Below the pieces are notes generated by a model. The model worked only from the letters and a program-made list of their open reading frames with translations, did no database searches and was not told the origin of the DNA. Positions 7,518 through 15,663 of a stretch of 56,238 nucleotides of DNA are shown piece by piece. Within the stretch, counting starts at the first letter, position 1. Every line of letters starts with the position of its first letter. The stretch is from the NCBI GenBank assembly GCA_024710535.1, contig JANJUO010000279.1:1-56238 (forward strand). The letters run 5' to 3'. This DNA is from a bacterium (GTDB lineage Bacteria; Bacteroidota; Ignavibacteria; Kapaibacteriales; UBA2268). Both the position numbers and the translations under genes were made by a program.

Positions 7518-8947
7518 TGCATTTCTCCGGTCAGAAACTGGTACTGCCGATCGATCTCGGCGCGGATCTCGGCGAGGTTGCGCACCAGAACAGCATGCTC
7601 GGCGGGATGCTTCTGGCGCATGTAGGCGGCCCGTCCTTCATCCCACCAGGCCGTGCAGCCCATGCACTCGGGTGCGCGTCTGGCCCCGCTGTCGTAATAG
7701 TCGGCCAGCGGCAGCCCCTCGTCCTGCAGGTAGGCGGATACCCGTTCTCCTGTCCAGCTCTGGATCGGATACAGGAACTCGAAGCCCTCCCCAACGTCGC
7801 CACTGCGGTAGGGTGGACGGTTGAACTCGTCGTCGCGCTGGCCGCGCACGATCAAGGTGATTCCGTCAGCGATCATGCGCTGGTGCATCGGGTGCATGAG
7901 CGATCGGGCGCAGCATTCGTAGCGGCTTTGAATCTGCAGTGCACGCCCGGACACGTGGCGCCCAACGTATGCATGGTTGTCGACCGGTACCAGATCTGAG
8001 GGCATGCCGAATTGCTCGCGGACTGCTGAGACATCAGAGACGATGCGCTCCAGCTTCACGCCGGTGGCGGCCAGATCCGCCTCGACGCGCGCAACTACGT
8101 CACGGGTCGCCGGGAACTGATCTCCGGTGTCCAGGTGGTAGATCGTCATCTGATGCCAGTACGGCCGAAGCAGATATAGCGCCGCGGTGGAGTCGCGCCC
8201 ACCGGAAAACTGAAACCCGACTCGGGTGTGCCTGCTCATGGCCCAAGCCACAGGATCAAGGCCCTGCTCTTGACGCACAAAGCGCCAGGTAGCGGGCCAC
8301 ACATCCCCGACCACGACATCAAAGACATCAGGCCCCATCACTTCGCGAAGCCGGTTCACGGCAGGTTCATGAATCAGCGACTCGTGCAACCGAAAGCCCG
8401 CCAACGCGGCCGAGTGGCACACCGCCTGATTGGTATGCGCCGCCGCCCCCAGGCGATGCCACATCACGAGGTTGTCACCGCTGGCTCGCACGTAGTCGAA
8501 GATGAACAGCACACCACCAGGCTTGAGCACACGCCGCACCTCCCGCATCGTAGCGAACCAGTCGGCAGAGTGGCACATGGCGAAGTTGAACATTACAACG
8601 TCAACAGTCCCATCGGCTATCGGCAGGTGATTAAAGTCGGCCAAATGCACGTTGAGGCCTGAGGCCTTGCAGATCTCGGCTTGGTGCTCGTTGTTGTTGA
8701 CCAGGATGAACTCCAGGTCTGGGCGCTCCGCCCCCATCAATGTGGCCACCGCACCAACACCGCACCCCGCGTCAAGCACCACAGCACCTGCCGGCGGATC
8801 CATGAGCTGCAGCAGCCGCCGGACGTGCCCGTACTCGCTGGGCTCCAGAAGCGCGCCATTGAACACCGTCATGCCCTTGGCCATCAACGCATCGGTGGCA
8901 GACTCAAGTTGTCGCATCAGATCCTCATCAAATTGCGATGGATGCAT
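7514..8947 (-). CDS. SAM-dependent methyltransferase fused to a PAPS/APS-reductase-like PP-loop protein (477 aa)
   Basis: Residues about 30-225 form a class I methyltransferase (motif I VLDAGCGVGAVA at 57-68, acidic LVNNN at 82-86, LKPGGVLFIFD at 141-151). Residues about 240-477 form a PAPS-reductase/PP-loop domain with the ATP-binding SGGRDS at 248-253, LDTGDQFP at 272-279, and CC at 345-346 followed after 81 residues by CMGC at 428-431. CC-X~80-CxxC is the [4Fe-4S] signature of APS reductases and relatives. The ATG at 8947 overlaps the end of the upstream gene by 20 bases, and its own stop overlaps the next start, so it sits inside the ejection-protein operon. Possible roles are sulfur modification of nucleic acid or sulfur metabolism; the substrate is unknown. 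Confidence 0.85.
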   Translation of the reverse strand: MHPSQFDEDLMRQLESATDALMAKGMTVFNGALLEPSEYGHVRRLLQLMDPPAGAVVLDAGCGVGAVATLMGAERPDLEFILVNNNEHQAEICKASGLNVHLADFNHLPIADGTVDVVMFNFAMCHSADWFATMREVRRVLKPGGVLFIFDYVRASGDNLVMWHRLGAAAHTNQAVCHSAALAGFRLHESLIHEPAVNRLREVMGPDVFDVVVGDVWPATWRFVRQEQGLDPVAWAMSRHTRVGFQFSGGRDSTAALYLLRPYWHQMTIYHLDTGDQFPATRDVVARVEADLAATGVKLERIVSDVSAVREQFGMPSDLVPVDNHAYVGRHVSGRALQIQSRYECCARSLMHPMHQRMIADGITLIVRGQRDDEFNRPPYRSGDVGEGFEFLYPIQSWTGERVSAYLQDEGLPLADYYDSGARRAPECMGCTAWWDEGRAAYMRQKHPAEHAVLVRNLAEIRAEIDRQYQFLTGEMQ

Positions 8948-9782
8948 AAATACCGACACCGGTACCAACAGCACCCCACATGCCGGCTTCTTCTTGGGCT
9001 GCGGCATTGCGAGCGTTGTTGTAGATGCCCGCCTGGGTGCCGTAGAGCTGGGCTGCCGTCGAACCAGAACCACTGGCAGCGCCAGCGGCGGCCGAGTAGC
9101 TACTGTTCATGCCCGCCACACCCTGGTTGACTACGGTCACGCCCGCGGTACCGTTTGTCAGACTGTTCTGGGTCGTCTGCATGGCCATCGCCGGGTAGCC
9201 CGACAAAGAGTTCGCAGCACGATCGGTCAGCGCGCGCCCTTCCCACCGGGCAGCTTCTCGGGCATCGTTTCCGGATGCAGCCTTGATACCGGCCTTTGCC
9301 AGGCTTGCAGCATTGGCATCCACGCCAAACCGCGTGGAATTGGGGTTGACGCCCATGCGGGTGAGACTACGGACACGATCCTGGTCAGCGCTTGCGGCAG
9401 CCGTCTCAACGTCGGCCATCGCCTTGCTGGCCAGCTCCTCCTGCCGGCCGGGCAGGTTGAACTCGTCGGCCTCCTTGATCATCCGGTTTTGCTGGGTGGT
9501 GAGCTGCCCACGGCGCTCCAGCATGTACCGGCGATCTTCTCGCGAGTCTGCATAGGCGGTTCTTGCCGCCATGAGCCCAAACTGCATCTGCTGCTGCTGC
9601 AGGGGGGCCAGGGCGTTGGCATTCGCCATGATCGACTTTGCGGCATCGGCCTGAATGTTCAGCGAATTGATCTGAGCATCAACCAGGCGCGGGTCCGGTG
9701 GAGGCGTTGAGTTCCCGCCGCCACCAAGGTACAGCCGAATGCCGTCACCCCAATACCCCTCGTGCTTACTGCGAATCAACAT
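8928..9782 (-). CDS. Probable internal virion protein, 284 aa
   Basis: Ala/Gln/Asn/Ser-rich helical protein with a short N-terminal Gly run (YLGGGGN), a central coiled-coil-like stretch rich in Gln and Glu, and a glycine-rich C-terminus ending in a hydrophobic GAVGTGVGIYASIAI. This is the composition of podophage ejection proteins. It overlaps the acetyltransferase-like gene upstream by 17 bases and the methyltransferase/PP-loop gene downstream. No specific family recognised. Confidence 0.65.
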   Translation of the reverse strand: MLIRSKHEGYWGDGIRLYLGGGGNSTPPPDPRLVDAQINSLNIQADAAKSIMANANALAPLQQQQMQFGLMAARTAYADSREDRRYMLERRGQLTTQQNRMIKEADEFNLPGRQEELASKAMADVETAAASADQDRVRSLTRMGVNPNSTRFGVDANAASLAKAGIKAASGNDAREAARWEGRALTDRAANSLSGYPAMAMQTTQNSLTNGTAGVTVVNQGVAGMNSSYSAAAGAASGSGSTAAQLYGTQAGIYNNARNAAAQEEAGMWGAVGTGVGIYASIAI

Positions 9783-10191
9783 AGCGGCATCCTTTCGCCC
9801 ACATGACGTAGATCACAACGTCGCCGCCATCCTCTGCAGCTCCAGATAAAACCGCCTCGGGCTCAAACCCAAGGTGCTCCGCAAACGTGCGGCATTTCTC
9901 ATTGCTCGCCTCGACATACCCTGTCAGCCGAGACAGGCCGCAAACCTTGAATGCATACAGAAACGGGATGCGAACAGACTGCCTGTTGAGCCAGCGCTTG
10001 TCTTCGACGGCAGCAACATGCACCCAGGCGTTGTGACGCCCGATGTTCTCGAAGATCACCCCGGCCACCAACTCTCCGCGCCTGCGCCAGCCGATCCCGA
10101 CCATATGGTCCCGCCGCTTCACGCCAGGTACCCGCGCACGAACAAAGTCGAGCACGGGTTCAAGCTGGTACTCGATGGCCTGGGCAGTCAT
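9766..10191 (-). CDS. GNAT-like N-acetyltransferase, 141 aa
   Basis: Pattern of a small GNAT fold: an internal strand region (ELVAGVIFENIGRHNAWVHV), a basic loop, then GYVEASNEKCRTFAEHLGF, which resembles the motif A/B end of GNAT enzymes where an Asn/helix follows the acetyl-CoA loop. Similar genes sit among virion genes in several podophages. The start at 10191 is chosen because the upstream in-frame ATGs fall inside the repeat element at 10207-10219. The substrate is unknown. Confidence 0.6.
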   Translation of the reverse strand: MTAQAIEYQLEPVLDFVRARVPGVKRRDHMVGIGWRRRGELVAGVIFENIGRHNAWVHVAAVEDKRWLNRQSVRIPFLYAFKVCGLSRLTGYVEASNEKCRTFAEHLGFEPEAVLSGAAEDGGDVVIYVMWAKGCRYVDSQ

Positions 10192-10206
10192 GGCGGCCCA
10201 TGCTGC

Positions 10207-10219
10207 CATGCTTGGCACG
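10207..10219 (-). promoter_or_regulatory. Late-gene upstream element, copy before the acetyltransferase gene
   Basis: Minus strand CGTGCCAAGCATG, identical to the copy at 24346-24358. It fills most of the short gap between genes at 10192-10221 and ends 15 bases before the ATG at 10191. Confidence 0.55.
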
Positions 10220-10221
10220 CG

Positions 10222-10413
10222 CTATTGCAGGCGCTCTGCGATAGCGTTCAGGCGCTCAATCACCTGGGACAAGGTAGCGTTGCTGGGCAGTGGCGCTAGC
10301 TTTTCAAATCCCCGGGCCTGCCCGGTGATCTGGTCTAAATTCTGCTTGACCGCACTCAGCGCCTGATCAAGTGAATGCTGACCAGTGCGAACCGCTGGGA
10401 TCGACTGCTTCAT
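10222..10413 (-). CDS. Small helical protein of the virion block, 63 aa
   Basis: Starts with an ATG that overlaps the stop of the 665-aa virion gene (ATGA). The product is a short amphipathic, predicted coiled-coil protein (SLDQALSAVKQNLDQITGQA, VIERLNAIAERLQ). Unknown function; minor virion or chaperone role is possible from position only. Confidence 0.6.
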   Translation of the reverse strand: MKQSIPAVRTGQHSLDQALSAVKQNLDQITGQARGFEKLAPLPSNATLSQVIERLNAIAERLQ

Positions 10414-12407
10414 GCCGAGAACTGAGCCAATTCATCCATCGACTGCGCGATGGTGACGTTGTGAATCCTGACGCTGCCTGAAATCCCGATCGATACGGTT
10501 TCCTGTTTGAATCCGTCAGGCAGCGGGAACGGCGTTTCGTTGGGGACCTCCTGGGTGTAAATGGCCTTGCCTTTCTCGTACAGCGTGAATTGAACCTTCT
10601 TCTGGGTTCTCCGCGGAATTGGAGTTAGGTTGCTGCCATTGATCTCGACATCCAGAAACCCGAACGAGAGGACGTGACCGCCAACAGAATCAGCACCTTC
10701 GGCCAGGAGCAACGCATTGTTGTCCACCTCGGTAGTCGGGTCCGGTGGCTGCTCGCTGTAATTGGCATGCACTTGCGCAACCGAGAAGTTCAGGGGTTTG
10801 CCAAGTTGAAGCACCGGGCTGATCCAATCCGTGAACATCGGATTGGCCTGATCAGCATCCCAGCGAAATATCTTGGATCCCTTGGCCAGGTACAACTCTC
10901 CGTCGAGCTCATTGCGCAGCAGAGCATCAGCCCACTCGGTGATTCGAACGTCGCTATCTGGCTCCGTTGCATCGAACGAGATCATCCGGCGACCGTCCAC
11001 AGTCTGGTGAACGGCCATGTACTTGCTGTCGTGGAACACGCCCACGAACGAGGCGGGATTCAAAGCCTTCCATTCGTCTTTTCGGTAGAGCCTGGCCGTC
11101 AGGTTTCGGTTGTCCCCAGGGGCAGCCAGCCAAAGGCCGTCATGCGACGGATAGAGCACGCCGCCGCCGACGTTGGCCGCGCCGCGCTTGCTCACGCACG
11201 GCGCATAGGTCTGCAGCACCGTCGGGCTCATGCTCTCGGGGTCCGTGCCCGTGAACATGATCGGGAAGCTCTCGGTCAGGACAATGATCGAATCACCAGC
11301 GTCGGCCGCGTGAACCCCTCGGCCAGAAAATGCGTACCTGTTTGATGCTGGCCAAGAGTACGGCAGGTAGGGCGCCGACAGACACAGCTCATTGTCGGCA
11401 ATGCCGAACAGACACCCGTTGGGCAGCACGCCGAGGCTTTTCAGGTTCGCCGGAGGGGGAAGCCCACCGATGGTTTCCATCGCCCCGCCCAAAGCGGTGC
11501 CCGCGATGGTGTCGTTGTAAGTGGCGTCAGCGGCCGGGATCTCGGCAACAAACAGAAATGTGCCAGCAGTCCCTGCGGTTCGGTAAATCCGCTTCTTCAT
11601 CCCCGACGTGTTGTACGGGGCCGCTCGTTCCCACGTCACAGAAGCGCCAACCGACCATGGGCCGCGAACGATCTCAACCTGGTTCGACGCGGCGATCACA
11701 TCAACCAGCCGGTGGGACTCCACCACTCCGTCAATGGACAGCTTCAGCGTCTGGTGCTTGGCTATCCCAAACACGGTGTTCAAGGTCAGCCGAAGCCTCC
11801 CGGATGACAGAGCCGATACCGCCGTCACCGTGCCCGAATTCGGGGGCGCGGCCTGCAAGTTCGTCAAAGCCCAAGTCCCGTTGGCATTGCCGGTTACCAC
11901 GTCAGATGCAGGTGATGGGCCAGACTCAGCGCCAAGAGCATCTACGTAGGTGTACGCATAGGCGCGAGACTCGGTGGGTGCAGCTCCACCAGAGACAGTA
12001 AGCCCGGGCTTCTGCGTTGGCAGGGGCAAGCCAAGTGCAAACCATGCAGTTGGATAAGGCAGCGTGTCGATGGCCAGGTCGAACGTCGACATCCGAGGTT
12101 CAAACTGATCCGACGACCAATAGAACCGGCCTTTTTCGTCGTTCGCAAGCGGAGAAAGCACCAGGTCGACGTCTTCGGAAAAGGTGAGCCAATTGTCCTG
12201 AATGCCGTCGTCGGTGATGTGCCGATAGCGGAAGAATGTCGAGATCTGCCGCCCGATGTCAATCGTCGTCTCAAGCCCCGCAATGGGATCGAGCGCACCG
12301 CTCGTGATCTTGCAATTCACCGCCCGCTGGGCGAAGTTGGGCAGAAGCAGGCGCTCGCTCAAGCGAGGGACCTGCCCGCGGATGTCTTTGATGTGAATTG
12401 CAGCCAT
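10410..12407 (-). CDS. Large virion structural protein, probably tail hub or receptor-side protein (665 aa)
   Basis: Beta-rich protein without enzymatic motifs. The N-terminus (IHIKDIRGQVPRLSERLLLP) followed by repeated short strands and a loop-rich middle (PNGCLFGIADNELCLSAPYLPYSW, given here only in outline) is typical of large podophage virion proteins read as beta-propeller or tail-tube proteins. It lies between the lysis/tail fibre block and the ejection proteins, and is separated from the lipoprotein gene upstream by four bases. Exact position in the virion is inferred. Confidence 0.7.
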   Translation of the reverse strand: MAAIHIKDIRGQVPRLSERLLLPNFAQRAVNCKITSGALDPIAGLETTIDIGRQISTFFRYRHITDDGIQDNWLTFSEDVDLVLSPLANDEKGRFYWSSDQFEPRMSTFDLAIDTLPYPTAWFALGLPLPTQKPGLTVSGGAAPTESRAYAYTYVDALGAESGPSPASDVVTGNANGTWALTNLQAAPPNSGTVTAVSALSSGRLRLTLNTVFGIAKHQTLKLSIDGVVESHRLVDVIAASNQVEIVRGPWSVGASVTWERAAPYNTSGMKKRIYRTAGTAGTFLFVAEIPAADATYNDTIAGTALGGAMETIGGLPPPANLKSLGVLPNGCLFGIADNELCLSAPYLPYSWPASNRYAFSGRGVHAADAGDSIIVLTESFPIMFTGTDPESMSPTVLQTYAPCVSKRGAANVGGGVLYPSHDGLWLAAPGDNRNLTARLYRKDEWKALNPASFVGVFHDSKYMAVHQTVDGRRMISFDATEPDSDVRITEWADALLRNELDGELYLAKGSKIFRWDADQANPMFTDWISPVLQLGKPLNFSVAQVHANYSEQPPDPTTEVDNNALLLAEGADSVGGHVLSFGFLDVEINGSNLTPIPRRTQKKVQFTLYEKGKAIYTQEVPNETPFPLPDGFKQETVSIGISGSVRIHNVTIAQSMDELAQFSA

Positions 12408-12411
12408 GGCA

Positions 12412-12981
12412 TCAGTCGAGGCTAAGGACTCCAGCGCTGCCGCCGACTGGCAGGGTCAGGATGATCGGATCACGGGTAGCCTTGTCGATCATGGTCTGTC
12501 GCTCGGCGCTTCGAAGGGTCTCCATCTTCACGGCCGCATCGGCTTCCGCCTCCGCCTGACGGGCTGCAGCCGTGCGGGCGTTGTTGCGATCGGACAGCGC
12601 CATGCCACCAATGGCGATCGGGACCACTGTCTCGCGTCCGATGCCGCGGATCTCGCGTGCCATCTGGATGTTCTCGGATACCGCATCGGCTTCCTCGGCC
12701 AGCAGCAGTTCTTCGTTGAGCGGCACGAACACCTCGAAGCTCTCCGCCTGGATGGTGATCGGCTGTCCCTTCTGGGCCACCAGCTTGACGATGGGCTTCT
12801 GGTTGTTCATGACGGTCTGCACTTTCTCGTGGCGCTGCTGACGCTTCATCAGCGTGGTCGCCTCTGCGCTGGTGATGTTGCTGATACGGCCGTTGGTGAT
12901 GCTGGCTGTGGGAGGGGATACGCAGGCGGCCATGACGACTGCCATGAACATGGCCGTGATGAGGGTCAGTATTCGCTTCAT
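12412..12981 (-). CDS. Phage lipoprotein, 189 aa
   Basis: N-terminal signal peptide with lipobox: MKRILTLITAMFMAVVMAAC, Cys20 being the probable lipidated residue. The rest is a hydrophilic, Ala/Glu-rich helical domain. It lies directly after Rz/Rz1. It could be a second envelope-disrupting protein or a virion-associated lipoprotein; no family recognised. RBS GGAGT lies just before the ATG. Confidence 0.7.
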   Translation of the reverse strand: MKRILTLITAMFMAVVMAACVSPPTASITNGRISNITSAEATTLMKRQQRHEKVQTVMNNQKPIVKLVAQKGQPITIQAESFEVFVPLNEELLLAEEADAVSENIQMAREIRGIGRETVVPIAIGGMALSDRNNARTAAARQAEAEADAAVKMETLRSAERQTMIDKATRDPIILTLPVGGSAGVLSLD

Positions 12982-12984
12982 GGA

Positions 12985-13554
12985 TTACTCCTGGTTGGCT
13001 GGTTTGAAGGGTGAACGCGGCATGACGAACTGCCTCAGCGCTTCGGCGCGGCGGTGCTCGTAGTGGGCGCTGGCAGCAGATTCAACAAGGCCTCCAGATC
13101 CGAGTCCAATTTCTGCAAGATGGTCTCGACACGACGCTGCTGCTCTGAAGGATCCGGCGGCAAAGGCACGCGCGACTGTGCACTCGGCAGCGCCGATTCG
13201 CTGGTCGATCTCGGTGCCGCCGGCTGCGTCACGCACCCGCTGACCGCGAGCATGAGCACCAGCACGAGCATTGGCCAGGTCTTTGATGGTTTTGGCGTGG
13301 GCACTTTGGGCCTCCATGAGTTCGTTCGACAAGGTGGCCACGCGCTCGGCGCGCAGCAGGGCTGTGCGGATCTCGGCCTGCGCTTGCTGCAGCTTTTCCG
13401 CATTCCATGCAGCCTGAACCTCGGCGCGTCCGGCGTCTTTGCCGGCACCGTGGGTGTAAGCCAGGGCGCCGCCCACCGCGGCAGCCAGCGCCAGTACAGC
13501 CCCGGCGAGAATCGCCCAGCGGGTGGGGTTCATGAGGGCGAGGATGTCTTTCAT
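12985..13554 (-). CDS. Rz: Rz-like inner-membrane spanin (189 aa)
   Basis: N-terminal membrane segment (about residues 14-33, AGAVLALAAAVGGALAYTHG) followed by a long Ala/Gln/Glu coiled-coil region (about 38-95), the shape of an i-spanin. The start at 13554 overlaps the stop of the upstream 39-aa gene. The lipoprotein Rz1 is encoded inside it in another frame, the classical spanin arrangement. Spanins join inner and outer membrane and disrupt the outer membrane at lysis. Confidence 0.85.
   Translation of the reverse strand: MKDILALMNPTRWAILAGAVLALAAAVGGALAYTHGAGKDAGRAEVQAAWNAEKLQQAQAEIRTALLRAERVATLSNELMEAQSAHAKTIKDLANARAGAHARGQRVRDAAGGTEIDQRIGAAECTVARAFAAGSFRAAASCRDHLAEIGLGSGGLVESAASAHYEHRRAEALRQFVMPRSPFKPANQE
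13035..13271 (-). CDS. Rz1: Rz1-like outer-membrane lipoprotein spanin nested in Rz (78 aa)
   Basis: Frame nested wholly within Rz. Signal peptide and lipobox MLVLVLMLAVSGC (Cys13 lipidated), then a Pro/Ser/Gln-rich periplasmic part with a short helix (LQKLDSDLEALLNLLP). Small proline-containing lipoproteins embedded in Rz are o-spanins. A second in-frame ATG lies at 13253. At 78 residues it is within the usual o-spanin range. Confidence 0.85.
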   Translation of the reverse strand: MLVLVLMLAVSGCVTQPAAPRSTSESALPSAQSRVPLPPDPSEQQRRVETILQKLDSDLEALLNLLPAPTTSTAAPKR

Positions 13555-13673
13555 CACCAGGCCACCGCAACCGCCAGGCCAAGCAGGCAAAGGATGGCAA
13601 GGCCGATGGCAGCGCCTACGATCACCGCGCCGCCCATGCCTTGCATGAACCAGATGGATTCACGTTCGTACAT
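13554..13673 (-). CDS. Small single-span membrane protein, 39 aa (holin-like)
   Basis: The ATG at 13673 shares a base with the endolysin stop (TGATG), and the stop overlaps the Rz start in the same way. The protein is MYERESIWFMQG followed by one hydrophobic span of about 25 residues. Size, hydrophobicity and position within the lysis cassette fit an accessory holin or pinholin-like protein. Confidence 0.7.
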   Translation of the reverse strand: MYERESIWFMQGMGGAVIVGAAIGLAILCLLGLAVAVAW

Positions 13674-14593
13674 CACACCCTCCCCTCGTACAGCTTGGCA
13701 TCCTTGAACACCACAACGACGTGGTGCCGGTTGATGTCGCAGGCGGATCGGTTGCCATACAGCGGGGCCCTGGACTTCAGGCATATTCGCTCCACATGGC
13801 CATGCCATCGCTGGGGATCGCACCCCGGCTGCAGGCCGCACGCTCTGCGCTCCTTGTGCACGCCGCCCAGGCCGCCGTTGTAGGCGGCATCAGCGAAGCG
13901 CAGACGCTCCTGGCGATCGGTCACCGCCGCCAGAGCCGAGAAGTCGCCGCGCACCTTGAGAACCACAGCGCGCAACTGCAGGTCCGGACGGTGATAGACG
14001 TTCGACCAGTCCAGATCACGAAGCGCTGGGTGCTGCGCCCGCATTTCAACCAGGGCGTCGAAGCGCAGAGATCCGTCTTGGCGCCACGCCCGGGTGAGCT
14101 GGCCAAGGCCGGCTCCCTCCTCCCGATGCGTCTTGAGCTGGGACTTGGGATTCCAGCACTTGGACTTCAGCGCCGGGCACCCCGACTCGTGGTGAACCAG
14201 GCCAGCCAGGTACGAGCGTTGAGGCACGTTCGGCCACCGGGCATCAATCTCGGCCGACAAGATCGGCAGATACTGCTCGGCGCGCGGCGGTAACTCGGCA
14301 GCATTGGCTGATCGCCCGAAAAGGCCCAGCAGGGCTGAAAGCACCATGCAAACCCCCAGGAACACCAGGCCAGCCCCCACTGACGAGTCCTGAGCCCGGC
14401 GGGAAACCCGCTGCAGATCCAGGTAATCGAAAAGCCCCTTGCGCGCCAGGTGGGCAAACGCCACGGCAAGGACTGGTACAGCCAACGACATGACAAGCAT
14501 GCCGGTCATCAGGCCCTTGTCCGGGTCGGTGAAGAACAAGGTTGCCAGGATGGCGAACGATCCAAGCCCCATGAACCAGTGTCGAAATCGCAT
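13673..14593 (-). CDS. Membrane-anchored endolysin, lytic-transglycosylase-like (306 aa)
   Basis: Three hydrophobic segments (about residues 10-21, 29-50 and 73-93) precede a soluble lysozyme-like domain. LVHHESGC (133-140) carries the probable catalytic Glu136, and GAGLGQLTRA (160-169) is the Gly-Leu-Gln motif of SLT/lysozyme-fold transglycosylases; AAYNGG follows further on. N-terminal membrane anchoring is unusual for a lambda-type endolysin but known in signal-anchor-release types. Lies between holin candidates and spanins. Confidence 0.85.
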   Translation of the reverse strand: MRFRHWFMGLGSFAILATLFFTDPDKGLMTGMLVMSLAVPVLAVAFAHLARKGLFDYLDLQRVSRRAQDSSVGAGLVFLGVCMVLSALLGLFGRSANAAELPPRAEQYLPILSAEIDARWPNVPQRSYLAGLVHHESGCPALKSKCWNPKSQLKTHREEGAGLGQLTRAWRQDGSLRFDALVEMRAQHPALRDLDWSNVYHRPDLQLRAVVLKVRGDFSALAAVTDRQERLRFADAAYNGGLGGVHKERRACGLQPGCDPQRWHGHVERICLKSRAPLYGNRSACDINRHHVVVVFKDAKLYEGRV

Positions 14594-14594
14594 G

Positions 14595-14789
14595 TCACAC
14601 CCCTTCGGTTGAGACGCCCTTTACCTTCTCCCAGGCCTGGGCGCCGATGAATGCCACGATGGCAGCGATCAGAACGAGCTGCAGGTCGTCGCTGTCGAGC
14701 TTGTCTACCCAGGCAAGCACCCCGGCCTCAGCGCACACCACCAGGAAGGCGGTGAATCGCATGTTGGTGACGCGCTTGATCAGGTCCAT
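14595..14789 (-). CDS. Holin-like protein with two membrane segments, 64 aa
   Basis: Two hydrophobic spans: about residues 12-28 (TAFLVVCAEAGVLAWV) and 36-50 (LQLVLIAAIVAFIGA), separated by an acidic loop KLDSDD, with a charged C-terminus. Size and topology fit a class II holin. It lies one base upstream of the endolysin start on the transcribed strand, so both would be made together. Confidence 0.72.
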   Translation of the reverse strand: MDLIKRVTNMRFTAFLVVCAEAGVLAWVDKLDSDDLQLVLIAAIVAFIGAQAWEKVKGVSTEGV

Positions 14790-14804
14790 GGTTGTGTCTG
14801 CCTG

Positions 14805-15158
14805 TTACAGCAGGCCGCTTTTTTTTGCCAAGAACATCAGCGATGCCGCGGCTGCAGCCCAAACACCGCGGTCGACCCAGATCGATGTGCGCGTGACCTC
14901 GGGCAGCCGCCTCTCGATCTCCGTCACCCGGTTCTCGATCTTCTCGATGGTCCCGAACGCGCGCTCGATCGCCTGCGCCATTTGCCCCTGCTGTTGCTCC
15001 ACCAGGGCCAACTTGTTGACTGCGCTGGTCAACTCCCTGAGGACGGTCTTCATCTCTCCCACGTCTTCATGAAGCATGCTCAATCGCTGGTTAAGCAAGT
15101 CGGTGGTGATGTCCGGCACGTTCGTTCCTCTGTCAGGTGTTTTGTTGGAAAAACTCAC
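14805..15158 (-). CDS. Coiled-coil membrane protein, 117 aa (holin or antiholin candidate)
   Basis: A long coiled coil (about residues 24-90) ends in one hydrophobic segment (GVWAAAAASLMFLA, about 98-111) and a basic tail KKSGLL. Proteins with this layout sit in many phage lysis cassettes and are often annotated as holin-like. Its 3' neighbour is the two-span holin candidate; it overlaps the upstream gene by 26 bases. Confidence 0.65.
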   Translation of the reverse strand: MSFSNKTPDRGTNVPDITTDLLNQRLSMLHEDVGEMKTVLRELTSAVNKLALVEQQQGQMAQAIERAFGTIEKIENRVTEIERRLPEVTRTSIWVDRGVWAAAAASLMFLAKKSGLL

Positions 15159-15663
15159 GTGTCACGTCTCGCGTTCCGGGTAGGTTCCAAATGACAGAGA
15201 CGAATTCGGCGACGCTCATGTCCTCGGATCCAGACAGGCCCATCGACTCAGCCACAGCCCGACTGCACCAGTAACCCAAGCCCGCAATCCGTACACCCTT
15301 CAGGTGCAGCAGAAACCGGGCAAACCACAAAGCAGACGACACAGCGCCAACCATGGAGTACGTGACACCCTGGCGCGCAGTGAACCATGCTCGGCACGTA
15401 TTCACGTCGGATGAGGGCACATCCAGGATCGTCCAGTGCCCGGGGTTGAGCTCAGTGGTGCGCACCCGCACCTGGTTGCCATCACGGACAGAGGCAGACG
15501 CGATCTCGGCCGATCTCCATGTGCCCCCCAAAATTGCTTCACAGTGGGTGTAGTTCCCATAGACCTCGGCGATCTGACCAAGCCTGATCAGGGCGTATCC
15601 CAAGCGGGCCTTGAGGCCGTCCTTCTTGTGGTCGCCGTGATAGAGCGCAACGAGCATGTTCAA
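15133..15663 (-). CDS. Permuted papain-like (NlpC/P60-type) cysteine hydrolase candidate, 176 aa
   Basis: THCEAILGG (about 39-47) and YWCSRAVAESMGL (about 132-144) fit the His and Cys motifs of YiiX/YebB-type permuted papain-fold enzymes found near phage lysis and tail genes. A short hydrophobic stretch follows GVTYSMVG. It could act on cell-wall peptides during entry or lysis. Motif pairing is from reading only. Confidence 0.55.
   Translation of the reverse strand: MNMLVALYHGDHKKDGLKARLGYALIRLGQIAEVYGNYTHCEAILGGTWRSAEIASASVRDGNQVRVRTTELNPGHWTILDVPSSDVNTCRAWFTARQGVTYSMVGAVSSALWFARFLLHLKGVRIAGLGYWCSRAVAESMGLSGSEDMSVAEFVSVIWNLPGTRDVTREFFQQNT
15386..15398 (-). promoter_or_regulatory. Possible coding copy of the late-gene upstream element
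   Basis: Minus strand CGTGCCGAGCATG within the cysteine hydrolase gene, where it encodes Thr-Cys-Arg-Ala-Trp. It matches the consensus of the late upstream element but is not near a gene start, so it may be coincidence. Confidence 0.2.
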
